In this document: positions 7,899 to 17,360 of the stretch, piece after piece
How positions within the stretch are numbered: position 1 is the first letter of the stretch
Layout: each line of letters starts with the position of its first letter
Assembly (NCBI GenBank): GCA_026415675.1
Contig: JAOAGQ010000008.1
Span: forward strand, 1-64,000
DNA: 64,000 nt
From: Syntrophorhabdaceae bacterium
GTDB lineage: Bacteria > Desulfobacterota > Syntrophorhabdia > Syntrophorhabdales > Syntrophorhabdaceae
Direction: 5' to 3'
Made by a program: the position numbers and the translations under genes
Notes under the pieces: model-generated
The model's database searches: none
Seen by the model: the letters and a program-made list of their open reading frames with translations, nothing else
What the model was told of the DNA's origin: nothing

Positions 7899-8975
7899 AT
7901 GTTATACCATCTCCTATACCCCTTACACAGCACGATCTTCGCCTTCAACGTCTTCAGGTACATCACCTTCAGAACCGTCCTTTCGATTCTCACAGCGCTC
8001 ATCATAAGTTTCTTTCTCACCCCTTACATGATTAGAAAATTCCATGAATGGAAGATTAAAAGCGACAAAAGGGAGGACGTGCCGGAGAGGCACGGGGAAA
8101 AGAGGGGTACCCCTACAATGGGGGGTTTTGTGATTCTTCTATCGACCATCATCCCCACCCTCCTATGGGCGGATTTGAGGAACTACTGGATCTGGATTGT
8201 TGTATTTACCCTCGTTTCATTCGGAGGTATAGGCTTTATCGACGATATCAAAAAGCTGAAAGGTAAAAACGGCAAAGGCATATCGGGGAAGACAAAGATG
8301 CTCCTCCAGATAGGTTTTGCCGCTATCATAAGCATCCTCATATACTCCCAGCAGGGCTTTATCACCTCCCTCATCGTCCCCTTTTTCAAGAATATAAGGC
8401 CTGACTTAAACGGCATATACATCATCCTCTCCGTAATCATCCTTGTCGGCGCATCAAATGGGGTGAATCTCACAGACGGCCTCGATGGTCTCGCCATTGG
8501 GCCTGTCCTTACGGTATGTTCCACATTCATGCTCTTTGCGTATCTTGTGGGGAATACGATATTTGCCCAGTATTTACAGATTTTTTATGTGAAAGGGGCA
8601 GGGGAACTCACCATACTATGCGGGGCTATGCTTGGAGCAGGCATAGGCTTTCTCTGGTACAACGCCTATCCTGCAGAGCTTTTCATGGGGGACACGGGCT
8701 CTCTCTCCCTCGGTGCGGGGCTTGCCTCCATAGCGATCATCATAAAACAGGAGATACTCCTTATGATTGCTGGCGGTATCTTCGTTATAGAAACATTGTC
8801 CGTGATCATCCAGGTCCTCTCCTTTAAATGGAGGGGAAAGAGGGTCTTTAAGATGGCCCCGATACACCACCATTTCGAGTTGAAGGGGTGGAATGAGGGG
8901 AAGATAGTGGTGCGATTCTGGATCATCTCTATCATCCTTGCCCTCTTTGCAATCAGTACGTTGAAGTTGAGGTGA
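7899..8975 (+). CDS. mraY: Phospho-N-acetylmuramoyl-pentapeptide-transferase MraY
   Basis: A 358-residue polytopic membrane enzyme that transfers phospho-MurNAc-pentapeptide to undecaprenyl phosphate, forming lipid I. Family signatures are [20 protein letters not shown] near residue 57, [17 protein letters not shown] (catalytic Asp region), [11 protein letters not shown] and the [13 protein letters not shown] histidine loop. About ten transmembrane helices. It lies between murF and murD as usual. Confidence 0.96.
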   Translation: MLYHLLYPLHSTIFAFNVFRYITFRTVLSILTALIISFFLTPYMIRKFHEWKIKSDKREDVPERHGEKRGTPTMGGFVILLSTIIPTLLWADLRNYWIWIVVFTLVSFGGIGFIDDIKKLKGKNGKGISGKTKMLLQIGFAAIISILIYSQQGFITSLIVPFFKNIRPDLNGIYIILSVIILVGASNGVNLTDGLDGLAIGPVLTVCSTFMLFAYLVGNTIFAQYLQIFYVKGAGELTILCGAMLGAGIGFLWYNAYPAELFMGDTGSLSLGAGLASIAIIIKQEILLMIAGGIFVIETLSVIIQVLSFKWRGKRVFKMAPIHHHFELKGWNEGKIVVRFWIISIILALFAISTLKLR

Positions 8976-8982
8976 CGAAAGA

Positions 8983-10308
8983 ATGGGTATTCCTGAGCAT
9001 ATACTTATAGTGGGTTTAGGGGCAACAGGGATTGCTGTAGCAAAATTCCTCAACAGTTTGGGGAAGAAGATCGCAATCACCGATGAAAAAAAAGAGGAAG
9101 AGCTAAAACATGCCTTAAAAGAGCTTGAAGGCATTGGGTTTCAGGGCATGTTTGGTGGCCACAGGGAGGAAGACTTCCTCAAATACCCCATGATCATATT
9201 GAGTCCAGGGGTCGATTCCAACCTTCATGTGATAGGGGAGGCAAGAAGGCGGGGTATAAAAGTTGTGGGGGAGATTGAGCTCGCCTCTTGGTTTGTTGAG
9301 GAACCTATCATTGCCATCACGGGGACAAACGGTAAGACAACGGTCACATCCCTTATCGGGGAGATCTTCAAAGAGGCGTATGGGGATGTTTTTGTGGGGG
9401 GAAACATAGGAAACCCCCTTATAAACTACGTGATGGAAAAGGTAAAAAGGCCTTATATCATCCTCGAGATAAGTAGTTTTCAGCTCGAAACCATAGAACA
9501 TTTTCGTCCCGACACCGCGGTACTTCTCAATATCACAGAGGACCATCTCGATAGATACAGGAGTTTTTCCGAGTACGAGGAGGCGAAATATCGGATTTTT
9601 GAGAACCAAAGAGACGATAACTGGGCAGTGATAAACGAGGATATCCCCAGAAAGAGGGATTTGAAAGGGCATACCCTCTTCTTTTCCATGAAAAATACCC
9701 TTAAAGAGGGGGCATTTTACAGTGATGGCTTAATCCATGTGAGGTTAAAAGGGAAAGAGACCGTATATAGAAGAGATTTGTCCCCCCTTATAGGGGTGCA
9801 CAACACAGAGAACATAATGGCGGCCCTCATCGTGTCCCACATATACGATATCCAAAAAGAGGTGATCGAGGAGGTACTAAATAGATTTAAGGGCCTCCCC
9901 CACAGGGTAGAGCCGGTAAGGGAGGTGGGGGGAATCCGTTTCTATAACGATTCAAAGGCCACCAATGTGGATGCCACAAGAAGGGCCCTCCAGAGCATCG
10001 AGGGGAATGTGGTGCTCATCGCAGGGGGAAAGGATAAGATGGGCACATATAAGGTGTTGTCCGATGTTATGGGTAAGGTTAAGGCAATGGTGCTCATAGG
10101 GGAAGCCAAAGAGCGTATATTAAAGGAGATAGGGGGCTTAACGAAAACGTATACGGAAGAGACCCTTGAATCAGCGGTCAATACCGCCTTTAGGTGTGCT
10201 GAAAAGGGTGATATTGTCCTTTTCTCGCCGATGTGCAGTAGCTTTGATATGTTCAGGGACTATAAAGAGAGGGGAAACAGGTTTAAAGAGATCGTGGAGG
10301 GATTATGA
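8983..10308 (+). CDS. murD: UDP-N-acetylmuramoyl-L-alanine--D-glutamate ligase MurD
   Basis: A 441-residue Mur ligase that adds D-Glu to UDP-MurNAc-L-Ala. A Rossmann-like start (ILIVGLGATGIAVAKFL) is followed by ITGTNGKTTVTSL near residue 110, LEISSFQLE, NITEDHLDRY, and FYNDSKATNVDAT near residue 320. Length and motifs are normal. Its stop overlaps the start of the ftsW-slot gene by ATGA. Confidence 0.96.
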   Translation: MGIPEHILIVGLGATGIAVAKFLNSLGKKIAITDEKKEEELKHALKELEGIGFQGMFGGHREEDFLKYPMIILSPGVDSNLHVIGEARRRGIKVVGEIELASWFVEEPIIAITGTNGKTTVTSLIGEIFKEAYGDVFVGGNIGNPLINYVMEKVKRPYIILEISSFQLETIEHFRPDTAVLLNITEDHLDRYRSFSEYEEAKYRIFENQRDDNWAVINEDIPRKRDLKGHTLFFSMKNTLKEGAFYSDGLIHVRLKGKETVYRRDLSPLIGVHNTENIMAALIVSHIYDIQKEVIEEVLNRFKGLPHRVEPVREVGGIRFYNDSKATNVDATRRALQSIEGNVVLIAGGKDKMGTYKVLSDVMGKVKAMVLIGEAKERILKEIGGLTKTYTEETLESAVNTAFRCAEKGDIVLFSPMCSSFDMFRDYKERGNRFKEIVEGL

Positions 10309-11093
10309 GGACCGCGCTCTTTTTGATGCTTGGGGCCATGCTTTTGTACAGCCTCTTCCTAAAGGCGGATATCCCTTCCCTCTTTTTTGTCCTGTTGAGC
10401 GTCGGTATCTCCTACCTTATATACCGTGTCCCTGCAAGATATATCGTGGCGATGAAGTATCCTGTGATCTTTCTCCTCTTAAGTGTAACGGTACTTTTCC
10501 TTATATACCCCCATTTGAAACTCCCGGGCCCGATGGAAGGCTTATTGTTCTTCATCTCTTTCTACAGTGTATCCTATTTTCTCATCACCATAGATGAGAA
10601 GGAGAGGGGTCTATTCAAGGAGGCGACCGCCCTTTCCGTGGTCTTCCTCTGTTCTGCCTTTAATATGTCGATGGTGGGAAAGGCCGTCTTTATATTGCCT
10701 ATAGCCTTTGCCGGTCTTATATTTCTCTTTATCCTTGGGAAAAACAGGCTCCTTGTTGTCCTTGCCTTCCTCAGCTTAGTCGTTACCGGTCTTATGATCA
10801 ATAAAGGGGTGGCCCTCACAAACCCCAAGACCTCTTTGAACGATATGAACAGATACATGGTGCTCACAACTTCTTTTATATTCCTTATGATCGGCTTTGC
10901 GAGTTTTGTGAAAAGTAAGGAAGTTCTAAAAAAATTGAGCTTTTTCGGTTTTTTATATCTTGCGGTAGACATCATAATGACCCTTGCCTTAAAAATCTCT
11001 ATGGGCCTTCTCTATCAGCCCTTCTTGGCCCTTTTTGTACTGACCCCTCTGATCGGTGTCTCCATGAAGAGGGAGAGGGGGGCGGTCAAATGA
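10305..11093 (+). CDS. Degenerate FtsW-like membrane protein (pseudo-SEDS)
   Basis: This gene fills the ftsW slot between murD and murG, overlapping both by four bases, but encodes only 262 residues instead of about 370-400. About ten hydrophobic segments can be placed (near 1-19, 22-42, 46-71, 77-96, 107-124, 124-143, 147-164, 183-201, 209-232 and 234-254), matching the SEDS topology with the loops removed. Conserved SEDS motifs are missing: the QPDLGT region aligns to N120-M-S-M-V-G, and the catalytic HTDFIF..EE motif aligns to T-T-S190-F-I-F, with the Asp replaced by Ser and the EE pair by F-A. The large extracellular loop before it is reduced to about 18 residues (165-182). The terminal SMGLLYQPFLA recalls the TGxPLPFxS segment. 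FtsW normally polymerises septal glycan from lipid II; this protein very likely cannot. An unrelated membrane protein in this slot is the alternative. Confidence 0.6.
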   Translation: MRTALFLMLGAMLLYSLFLKADIPSLFFVLLSVGISYLIYRVPARYIVAMKYPVIFLLLSVTVLFLIYPHLKLPGPMEGLLFFISFYSVSYFLITIDEKERGLFKEATALSVVFLCSAFNMSMVGKAVFILPIAFAGLIFLFILGKNRLLVVLAFLSLVVTGLMINKGVALTNPKTSLNDMNRYMVLTTSFIFLMIGFASFVKSKEVLKKLSFFGFLYLAVDIIMTLALKISMGLLYQPFLALFVLTPLIGVSMKRERGAVK

Positions 11094-12172
11094 AAATCTT
11101 AATCAGCGCAGGGGGCACAGGGGGTCATATCTTCCCAGGGATAGCGGTAGCTGAGGCCTTTTCCTCGATGAAAGGTAGCTATGAGGTATTCTTTGTGGGA
11201 ACGAGGCAGGGGATGGAAAGCACTATCATCCCTTCATACGGGTTCAGGCTCCTCTTTGTTGAGGCACGCCAGTTTCTCGGCAGAAGCGTTTTGTACAGGC
11301 TTGCCACCCTCCTCTATCTGCTAAAAGGTATCTACACCTGCAAACGTTTGATAGGTAAAGAGAAACCCGATGCGATCCTCGGTATGGGGGGCTTTACCTC
11401 TGTCCCTGTTGTCTTTGCAGGGGTGATATCCGGTATCCCTGTCTTTCTCCATGAGCAGAACGTAGAACCGGGTCTTGCAAATAAAGTGCTCTCACGGTAT
11501 GCGAAAATGGTCTTTGTGAGCTTCCCCGAATCCGCCCGATTCCTTAAGGGAAAAAATATACATCATACGGGAAACCCTTTAAGGAAGGGGATAAGGAGAG
11601 GAAGGGAGGAGAAAAGAGGGGATGGACTTAGTATTTTCATATTCGGGGGCAGCAGGGGGGCAAAGAGGTTAAACAGTGTAGCGGTGGAAATGTTACCCCT
11701 TCTCGAGGAGAAAGGGGGCATATCCGTATACCACCAGACAGGGAAAGAGGATTTTGAGTGGGTCAAAAACGAATACAGACAGACAAAGATAAACTACGAT
11801 GTCTTTCCCTTTACAGAGAACATGGCAGACTATTATAAAAAATCGGATGTGGTTATATCAAGGGCAGGGGCATCCACCATATTCGAGCTTGCCTATTTTA
11901 AAAAGGCCGCAATCTTAATCCCCTATCCATACTCAGCCGGACAGCACCAATGGAAAAACGCCTCGTATGTGGAGAAAAAAGGGGGAGGGTATGTGATAGG
12001 AAACGATGAGGCCACAGGGGAGAGGGTTTTCAGGGCAATAAGACATCTCATAGAGAACCCTGAACTCATAAAGGAGATGGGACAAAACATGGGCAATCTG
12101 TATGTGGATGGCGCGGAAGAGAAGATCGCAACTTACATCATAGATTACGTGGGAGAGGGGGGTAGGGTTTGA
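11090..12172 (+). CDS. murG: UDP-N-acetylglucosamine--undecaprenyl-PP-MurNAc-pentapeptide transferase MurG
   Basis: A 360-residue GT28 glycosyltransferase that converts lipid I to lipid II on the inner face of the membrane. The N-terminal G-loop SAGGTGGHIFPGIA is at 6-19; ILGMGGFTSVP and FLHEQNVEPGLANK follow. The C-terminal donor site includes GGSRGAKRLN and SRAGASTIFEL. Length is normal. It overlaps the ftsW-slot gene by ATGA. Confidence 0.96.
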   Translation: MKILISAGGTGGHIFPGIAVAEAFSSMKGSYEVFFVGTRQGMESTIIPSYGFRLLFVEARQFLGRSVLYRLATLLYLLKGIYTCKRLIGKEKPDAILGMGGFTSVPVVFAGVISGIPVFLHEQNVEPGLANKVLSRYAKMVFVSFPESARFLKGKNIHHTGNPLRKGIRRGREEKRGDGLSIFIFGGSRGAKRLNSVAVEMLPLLEEKGGISVYHQTGKEDFEWVKNEYRQTKINYDVFPFTENMADYYKKSDVVISRAGASTIFELAYFKKAAILIPYPYSAGQHQWKNASYVEKKGGGYVIGNDEATGERVFRAIRHLIENPELIKEMGQNMGNLYVDGAEEKIATYIIDYVGEGGRV

Positions 12173-12198
12173 ACATCCAGGACAGGCAAGGAGAGGCT

Positions 12199-13581
12199 AT
12201 GGTATTCCACAAGATAGAAAAGATACACTTTGTGGGCATAGGCGGTGTAGGAATGAGCGGGATAGCAGAGGTCTTGATCAATCTCGGCTTCAGTGTTTCC
12301 GGATCAGACCTTAAAAGGACAGAGGCAACGGAGAGGCTCGAGAGGCTCGGGGCAACGGTCTTCTACGGCCATAGAAAGGAGAATGTCCAGGATGCGGATG
12401 TGGTCGTCATATCCTCGGCGGTGAGATCGGACAACCCTGAGATAGAGAGGGCAAAGGAACTATTCATCCCCGTCATCCAGAGGGCGGAGATGCTCGCGGA
12501 ACTGATGAGAATGAAGTTCAGTATAGCGGTGGCAGGTTCCCATGGAAAGACCACGACCACATCGATGGTATCGACGATCCTTGGAAGTGCTGGGCTTGAC
12601 CCTACGTGCGTGATAGGCGGGAGGCTCAATAGCTTAGGGAGCAATGCAAAACTCGGGGGTAGCAAATACCTCGTTGCAGAGGCCGATGAGAGCGATGGCA
12701 CCTTCCTCCTTTTATTTCCGACTATTGCCATCGCCACAAATATAGACCTTGAGCACCTCGACTTTTACAGGGACATAAACGATATCAAGGCGGCCTTTGT
12801 GGGCTTTTTAAATAAAGTGCCCTTCTACGGCCTTGACATTATATGTATAGACAACGGCAATATCCAGAGTATCATCCCCCAGCTCAAGAGAAGATACATG
12901 ACCTACGGTTTTTCTAAACAGGCGGATTTGAGGGCCGAAGGGATCGTTTACGAGGAATCCTCATGTACCTTCAGGGTGATATATAAAGGTTATGAGCTTG
13001 GCTCCATATTCCTGCCTTTTCCGGGGCTCCACAACGTGTCAAACGCCCTTGCCGCATGCGGGGTGGGGATCGAACTCGATATCCCCTTCTCGACCATAAG
13101 TGAAGCCTTGAAGGGTTTTTCAGGGATACAGAGGAGACTCGAAGTAAAATGGAACGGTGCCATAAAACTCATCGATGATTACGGTCACCACCCTACGGAG
13201 ATAAAGGCGACCCTTGCAACGGTGAGGAGGATGGCGAAGGGCAGGGTGATCGTTGCATTCCAGCCCCACAGGTACACGAGGACAAAGGCCCTGATGGAGG
13301 AATTCATCACCGCCTTCAATGAGGCGGACATCTTAATCGTTACGGAGATCTATGCCGCTTCAGAGGATAAGATAGAGGGCGTTACAGGGGCATCCCTCGC
13401 GGAGAGGATCAGGTTGAGCGGTCACAAGCATGTGGTCTTCGCCCCGACGAAAGAGGATGTGGCGGAGAGGATTCTGGATGTAGCAAAAGAGGGGGATGTG
13501 GTTGTAACCCTCGGTGCCGGAGATATAAACAGGATAGGGGACAGGTTGAAGGGGGAATGGGTAAAAAGGTATGGTGAATGA
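12199..13581 (+). CDS. murC: UDP-N-acetylmuramate--L-alanine ligase MurC
   Basis: A 460-residue Mur ligase that adds the first L-Ala to UDP-MurNAc. The N terminus KIHFVGIGGVGMSGIAEVL is typical, followed by AGSHGKTTTTSM near residue 112, the EADESDGTF motif and the DDYGHHPTEI motif near residue 330. The ATG at 12199 is chosen because AAGGAGAG lies 4 bases upstream and it gives the usual MurC start; a TTG at 12169 overlapping the murG stop is the alternative. It overlaps murB by 11 bases. Confidence 0.95.
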   Translation: MVFHKIEKIHFVGIGGVGMSGIAEVLINLGFSVSGSDLKRTEATERLERLGATVFYGHRKENVQDADVVVISSAVRSDNPEIERAKELFIPVIQRAEMLAELMRMKFSIAVAGSHGKTTTTSMVSTILGSAGLDPTCVIGGRLNSLGSNAKLGGSKYLVAEADESDGTFLLLFPTIAIATNIDLEHLDFYRDINDIKAAFVGFLNKVPFYGLDIICIDNGNIQSIIPQLKRRYMTYGFSKQADLRAEGIVYEESSCTFRVIYKGYELGSIFLPFPGLHNVSNALAACGVGIELDIPFSTISEALKGFSGIQRRLEVKWNGAIKLIDDYGHHPTEIKATLATVRRMAKGRVIVAFQPHRYTRTKALMEEFITAFNEADILIVTEIYAASEDKIEGVTGASLAERIRLSGHKHVVFAPTKEDVAERILDVAKEGDVVVTLGAGDINRIGDRLKGEWVKRYGE

Positions 13582-14488
13582 GAAGGTTTTGAAAGAGATG
13601 GGCCTCAGAGGGGCGATCCTTACGGATGTACCCATGAGGAGGTATACGACCATGAAGGTGGGGGGATGTGCCTCATACCTCATATACCCTGTTGATATAG
13701 AAGACCTCGCAAAGACCGTCCTCGTTCTAAAAGACCTCGAAATACCTTACCGTTTTCTGGGAAACGGCTCGAATATCATCGTCCACGATAACGGTTATAA
13801 AGGGGCGATAGTGAGGATCACGAGGATAAGGCAACTGAAGTACGAAAGAGGGGATGACTATACCACGGTCGAGGTCTCCGGGGGGTTTCCTTTGAGGAGG
13901 CTTATCAGGATCTTTGCGGATAAGTCATTGTCAGGCCTTGAGAGGATGTACTATATCCCCGGTACCTTAGGCGGTGCAGTCAAGATGAACGCAGGGAGTT
14001 TTGGTACATCCATATCGAAGGTATTGGTAGGGGCGTTGATGCTAAACGGTTCAGGAAAAACCTTTTGGTTAGAGGCAGAGGACATGGGCTTTGGCTACAG
14101 GAGCTCCTCTTTGAAAAAAGATGAGTGTGTGGTTATAGCCCGGTTAAGACTTACCCATAGGTCAAAGGATGAGATCAAAAAGAACATGGCATACGTGTAC
14201 AACGAAAGGTTGAGTAGACATCCGATGGAACTCCCCTCATCGGGTTCTGTCTTTAAAGCCGTTGAAGGAAGGCCTGCGTGGCATTATATCGAGGAGGCAA
14301 ACCTTAAGGGCTTAAAGTTAGGGGGGGCGATGGTGTCGGAGAAGCACGGTAACTTTATCGTAAATACAGGTTCCGCCACTGCCTCCGATATAGTGATGCT
14401 CATCGAAAGGATAAAAAAGGTGGTCTTTGAAGTATCGGGGGTCACCCTTGAAGAAGAGGTGGAGTTTTTGGGGTTTGAAGATAGATAG
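13571..14488 (+). CDS. murB: UDP-N-acetylenolpyruvoylglucosamine reductase MurB
   Basis: A 305-residue FAD enzyme that reduces enolpyruvyl-UDP-GlcNAc to UDP-MurNAc with NADPH. Motifs: TTMKVGGCASYLIYP near residue 26, LGNGSNIIV (FAD binding), YYIPGTLGGAVKMNAG near 120, the catalytic segment PSSGSVFKAV near 218 and the C-terminal EEVEFLG. It looks like a type II (short) MurB. It lies between murC and ddl. Confidence 0.95.
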   Translation: MVNEKVLKEMGLRGAILTDVPMRRYTTMKVGGCASYLIYPVDIEDLAKTVLVLKDLEIPYRFLGNGSNIIVHDNGYKGAIVRITRIRQLKYERGDDYTTVEVSGGFPLRRLIRIFADKSLSGLERMYYIPGTLGGAVKMNAGSFGTSISKVLVGALMLNGSGKTFWLEAEDMGFGYRSSSLKKDECVVIARLRLTHRSKDEIKKNMAYVYNERLSRHPMELPSSGSVFKAVEGRPAWHYIEEANLKGLKLGGAMVSEKHGNFIVNTGSATASDIVMLIERIKKVVFEVSGVTLEEEVEFLGFEDR

Positions 14489-14502
14489 ATTATGGGTGTA
14501 GG

Positions 14503-15402
14503 ATGAGGGATAAAAAAATAGGTATACTTATGGGCGGCATATCTTCAGAGAGGGATATCTCTATCAAAAGTGGAACCGCCGTCTATAACAGCCTTCAAAG
14601 GCAGGGATATAATGCGAAAGGTATCGATGTGGGTAGGGATGTTTGCGATACCCTTTTAAGAGAGAAGATAGATATCGCCTTCATAGCCTTACATGGGAGA
14701 TGGGGTGAGGACGGTACGGTCCAGGGGCTTCTCGAACTGATGGCCATACCTTATACAGGCTCGGGGATCGTAGGCTCCGCCATCTCTATGGACAAGATCA
14801 TAATGAAAAGGATGTTAAATGCTATTGGTGTGCCCACTCCGGAATATGAGGTGTCAACAGGTATTGGGGATATTAAACTCCCCCTGCCTTTTGTTGTAAA
14901 GCCTCCCTGCGAAGGGTCAACGATAGGGATATCTATCGTCAAAAGTAAAGAAGAGGTAGAAAAGGCAATCGAGACCGCCTTTCAGTACGACAGAAAGGTG
15001 CTCATAGAAAGATATATAGAAGGGGATGAAATAACGGTTGGGATCGTAAACGGTAAGATTCTCCCTGTGATACAGGTGGTACCGAAAAAGGGTTTCTATG
15101 ATTTTGAGGCCAAGTACACAAAGGGCATGACCGAATACGTGATCCCCGCGAGGATAGATGAAAAGGTTGATAGAGAGGCCAAAGAACTGGCCATCGCCAT
15201 ATATGAGGCATTTCAACTCTCCGGTTGTGTGAGGATAGATATGCTCGTTGAGAGGACGGAAGGGATACCCCTTGTGATAGATATAAACACATCCCCGGGC
15301 ATGACGGAGACCTCCCTTGTGCCCAAGGCATGGGCCCATCTCGGCGGTACTTTCGATGAACTCGTTGTAGAGATATTAAAGGGGGCATCGCTTAAGATAT
15401 GA
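14503..15402 (+). CDS. ddl: D-alanine--D-alanine ligase
   Basis: A 299-residue ATP-grasp enzyme that makes D-Ala-D-Ala for MurF. Motifs: LMGGISSERDISIKSG at 9-24, ALHGRWGEDGTVQGLLE near 63, PFVVKPPCEGSTIGI, and the metal-binding DINTSPGMTETSL near the C terminus. The ATG lies 14 bases after murB and the end overlaps ftsQ by four bases. Confidence 0.95.
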   Translation: MRDKKIGILMGGISSERDISIKSGTAVYNSLQRQGYNAKGIDVGRDVCDTLLREKIDIAFIALHGRWGEDGTVQGLLELMAIPYTGSGIVGSAISMDKIIMKRMLNAIGVPTPEYEVSTGIGDIKLPLPFVVKPPCEGSTIGISIVKSKEEVEKAIETAFQYDRKVLIERYIEGDEITVGIVNGKILPVIQVVPKKGFYDFEAKYTKGMTEYVIPARIDEKVDREAKELAIAIYEAFQLSGCVRIDMLVERTEGIPLVIDINTSPGMTETSLVPKAWAHLGGTFDELVVEILKGASLKI

Positions 15403-16100
15403 AAAGGATCATCCACTTTCTCTTCATCATCCCGGTCTGCATCATCTCCATGTTTACCATGATATACATCTTCTCCCAGGAAGAACCCCTGTTCCACATA
15501 AGAAATCTGAAGGTCAACGGGATTCAACAGTTAAAAGAGGCGGAGGTGATAAAGAGGATAAGCCCCTTGCTCGTAGGAAATATATTCAGGCTTGATGCGG
15601 AGAAGGTAAGGGAGGCGATCGTATCCCATCCCTATGTGAAGGACGTGAGGATAAAGAGGGTCTATCCTTTTTCGGTACTTGTAGATGTTGTTGAGAAGAA
15701 ACCATCGGCCCTGTGGGTTGACGGGCATGGCGTCATCAGAATACTCGACGAGGATGGTGAACCTTACAGGGTATTCTCGAAAAAAGAGGGTAAAGGCCTT
15801 ACCATCATTACCGCGGAGAAACAATCCGAGGCAAAGAGGATATATATAGAGATGATGGACTGGATCAAGGATGGGGTGATAAAAAGGGAGGAGATCTCTC
15901 AGGTTGTCGTAAAGGAAGGGGATGTTATCTTATTTGGAACGGACGATGCCGTTGAGGTGATCCTCGGTAAAGAAGACTTAGAGGCAAGGCTCAAAAGGGC
16001 GAGGGCAGTCCTTGAGGATGCAAAAAAGAGGGGGCTTATGATCAGGTGCATAGATGCACGATTTGAGAAAGGTGCGATTATCGAGGAAAGGAAGGGCTGA
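15399..16100 (+). CDS. ftsQ: Cell division protein FtsQ
   Basis: A 233-residue bitopic protein. A short cytoplasmic tail and a transmembrane segment (IHFLFIIPVCIISMFTMIYIF) are followed by a POTRA domain (HIRNLKVNGIQQLKEAEVI through KRVYPFSVLVDVVEKKPSALW) and the FtsQ beta domain. FtsQ scaffolds FtsLB at the septum and normally controls FtsWI. Its persistence next to altered FtsW/FtsI-slot genes suggests the complex still assembles. It overlaps ddl by ATGA and precedes ftsA by 2 bases. Confidence 0.92.
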   Translation: MKRIIHFLFIIPVCIISMFTMIYIFSQEEPLFHIRNLKVNGIQQLKEAEVIKRISPLLVGNIFRLDAEKVREAIVSHPYVKDVRIKRVYPFSVLVDVVEKKPSALWVDGHGVIRILDEDGEPYRVFSKKEGKGLTIITAEKQSEAKRIYIEMMDWIKDGVIKREEISQVVVKEGDVILFGTDDAVEVILGKEDLEARLKRARAVLEDAKKRGLMIRCIDARFEKGAIIEERKG

Positions 16101-16102
16101 CT

Positions 16103-17350
16103 ATGACAAGGGATGAAGATCTTCTCGTAGGTGTTGATATAGGGACTACAAAAATCTGTGTTGTGGTCGGTAAGGTAGTGGAAAATAACGTGAGTATCAT
16201 AGGCATAGGCTCCCATCCATCCACAGGCTTGAGAAAGGGTGTTGTTGTAAACATGGACAGTACGATCAACTCCATAAAGAAGGCCGTAGAAGATGCAGAG
16301 TTGATGGCAGGGGTGAAGATAGACAGTTGCTATGCTGGCATAGGGGGGGCCCATATAAAGAGCTTTAACAGTAACGGCGTTGTCGCCATAAAGGAGAAGG
16401 AGGTAAGGCCTGACGATATAGCAAGGGCAATAGATGCCGCAAAGGCGATAGCGATCCCTGCGGACAGAGAAATCCTCCACGTGATACCCCAGGAGTTTAT
16501 CATAGATGACCAGGACGGGATAAAAGACCCCATAGGGATTACAGGGGTGAGGCTTGAGGTGAAGGTGCACATCGTAAGCGGAAGCGTATCCTCCGTTCAG
16601 AATATAATAAAATGTTGCCGCCTCGCCGGCCTCAACGTGGATGACATAATTCTCGGTCAGCTTGCCTCATCGGAGGCAGTTTTGAGTCCTGAAGAGAAGG
16701 AGATAGGCGTGGCCCTTGTGGATATGGGAGGGGGAACCTGTGATGTAGCCGTATTTGCAGGGGGTAGTATCAAGTACACATCCGTTTTGCCCTTTGGAGG
16801 CAACAACATAACGAACGATATAGCGATAGGATTGCGGACCCCGCTGGAAGATGCGGAGAAGATAAAGAAAAAGTACGGCTGTGCCCTCTCAAGGATGGTA
16901 GAGGCGAACGAGATGATAGAGGTACCCAGTGTGGGGGGTAGAAAGCCGAGGGCATTAAACAGGAAGACCCTTGCGGATATCGTGGAGCCCAGGGTGGAGG
17001 AGATATGTTCCATGATATACGCCGAGATAAAGAAGTCCGGATACGAAAAGGTCCTTGCCTCGGGAGTGGTTATTACAGGAGGGGGTTCAAACCTTGAAGG
17101 GCTCCCGGAACTCTCGGAGAGCATATTCAACCTTCCTGCCCGCAGGGGTTCGCCCATAGGTGTTACAGGCCTTGTGGATGTGGTGAATAACCCTATCTAT
17201 GCAACGGGGGTAGGGCTAATCCTGTACGGATTTAGACATCAACCGTTGAGAAAAAAGAGAAAACTGATGCAGGGGAAGTCTTTTAAAAGGATATTAAACG
17301 GAAAAGGACTCATCAACAGGATGAGGGAATGGTTTAAAGAAATTTTTTAG
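16103..17350 (+). CDS. ftsA: Cell division protein FtsA
   Basis: A 415-residue actin-like ATPase that tethers FtsZ to the membrane. Phosphate motif GVDIGTTKICVVVG is at 9-22; the 1C domain follows with VKVHIVSGSVSSVQNI, and LVDMGGGTCDVAVF and VITGGGSNLEGLPEL are the other nucleotide motifs. The C terminus MREWFKEIF is an amphipathic membrane-targeting helix. It lies between ftsQ and ftsZ. Confidence 0.96.
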   Translation: MTRDEDLLVGVDIGTTKICVVVGKVVENNVSIIGIGSHPSTGLRKGVVVNMDSTINSIKKAVEDAELMAGVKIDSCYAGIGGAHIKSFNSNGVVAIKEKEVRPDDIARAIDAAKAIAIPADREILHVIPQEFIIDDQDGIKDPIGITGVRLEVKVHIVSGSVSSVQNIIKCCRLAGLNVDDIILGQLASSEAVLSPEEKEIGVALVDMGGGTCDVAVFAGGSIKYTSVLPFGGNNITNDIAIGLRTPLEDAEKIKKKYGCALSRMVEANEMIEVPSVGGRKPRALNRKTLADIVEPRVEEICSMIYAEIKKSGYEKVLASGVVITGGGSNLEGLPELSESIFNLPARRGSPIGVTGLVDVVNNPIYATGVGLILYGFRHQPLRKKRKLMQGKSFKRILNGKGLINRMREWFKEIF

Positions 17351-17360
17351 GAGGTGTTAA

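Noticed and set aside
8616-9672. Long antisense open frames of 170-185 codons over mraY and murD
   Set aside because: They lie opposite intact conserved genes, have no ribosome sites and encode low-complexity, Cys/Pro-rich peptides with no known domain.
10305-11093. Normal ftsW split by an indel
   Set aside because: No SEDS motifs appear in the other frames, both gene ends keep 4-base overlaps with murD and murG, and ten helices fit in the single frame.
15899-17157. Antisense open frames over ftsQ and ftsA (up to 223 codons)
   Set aside because: They are shadows of conserved coding sequence on the plus strand, without start signals or domains.
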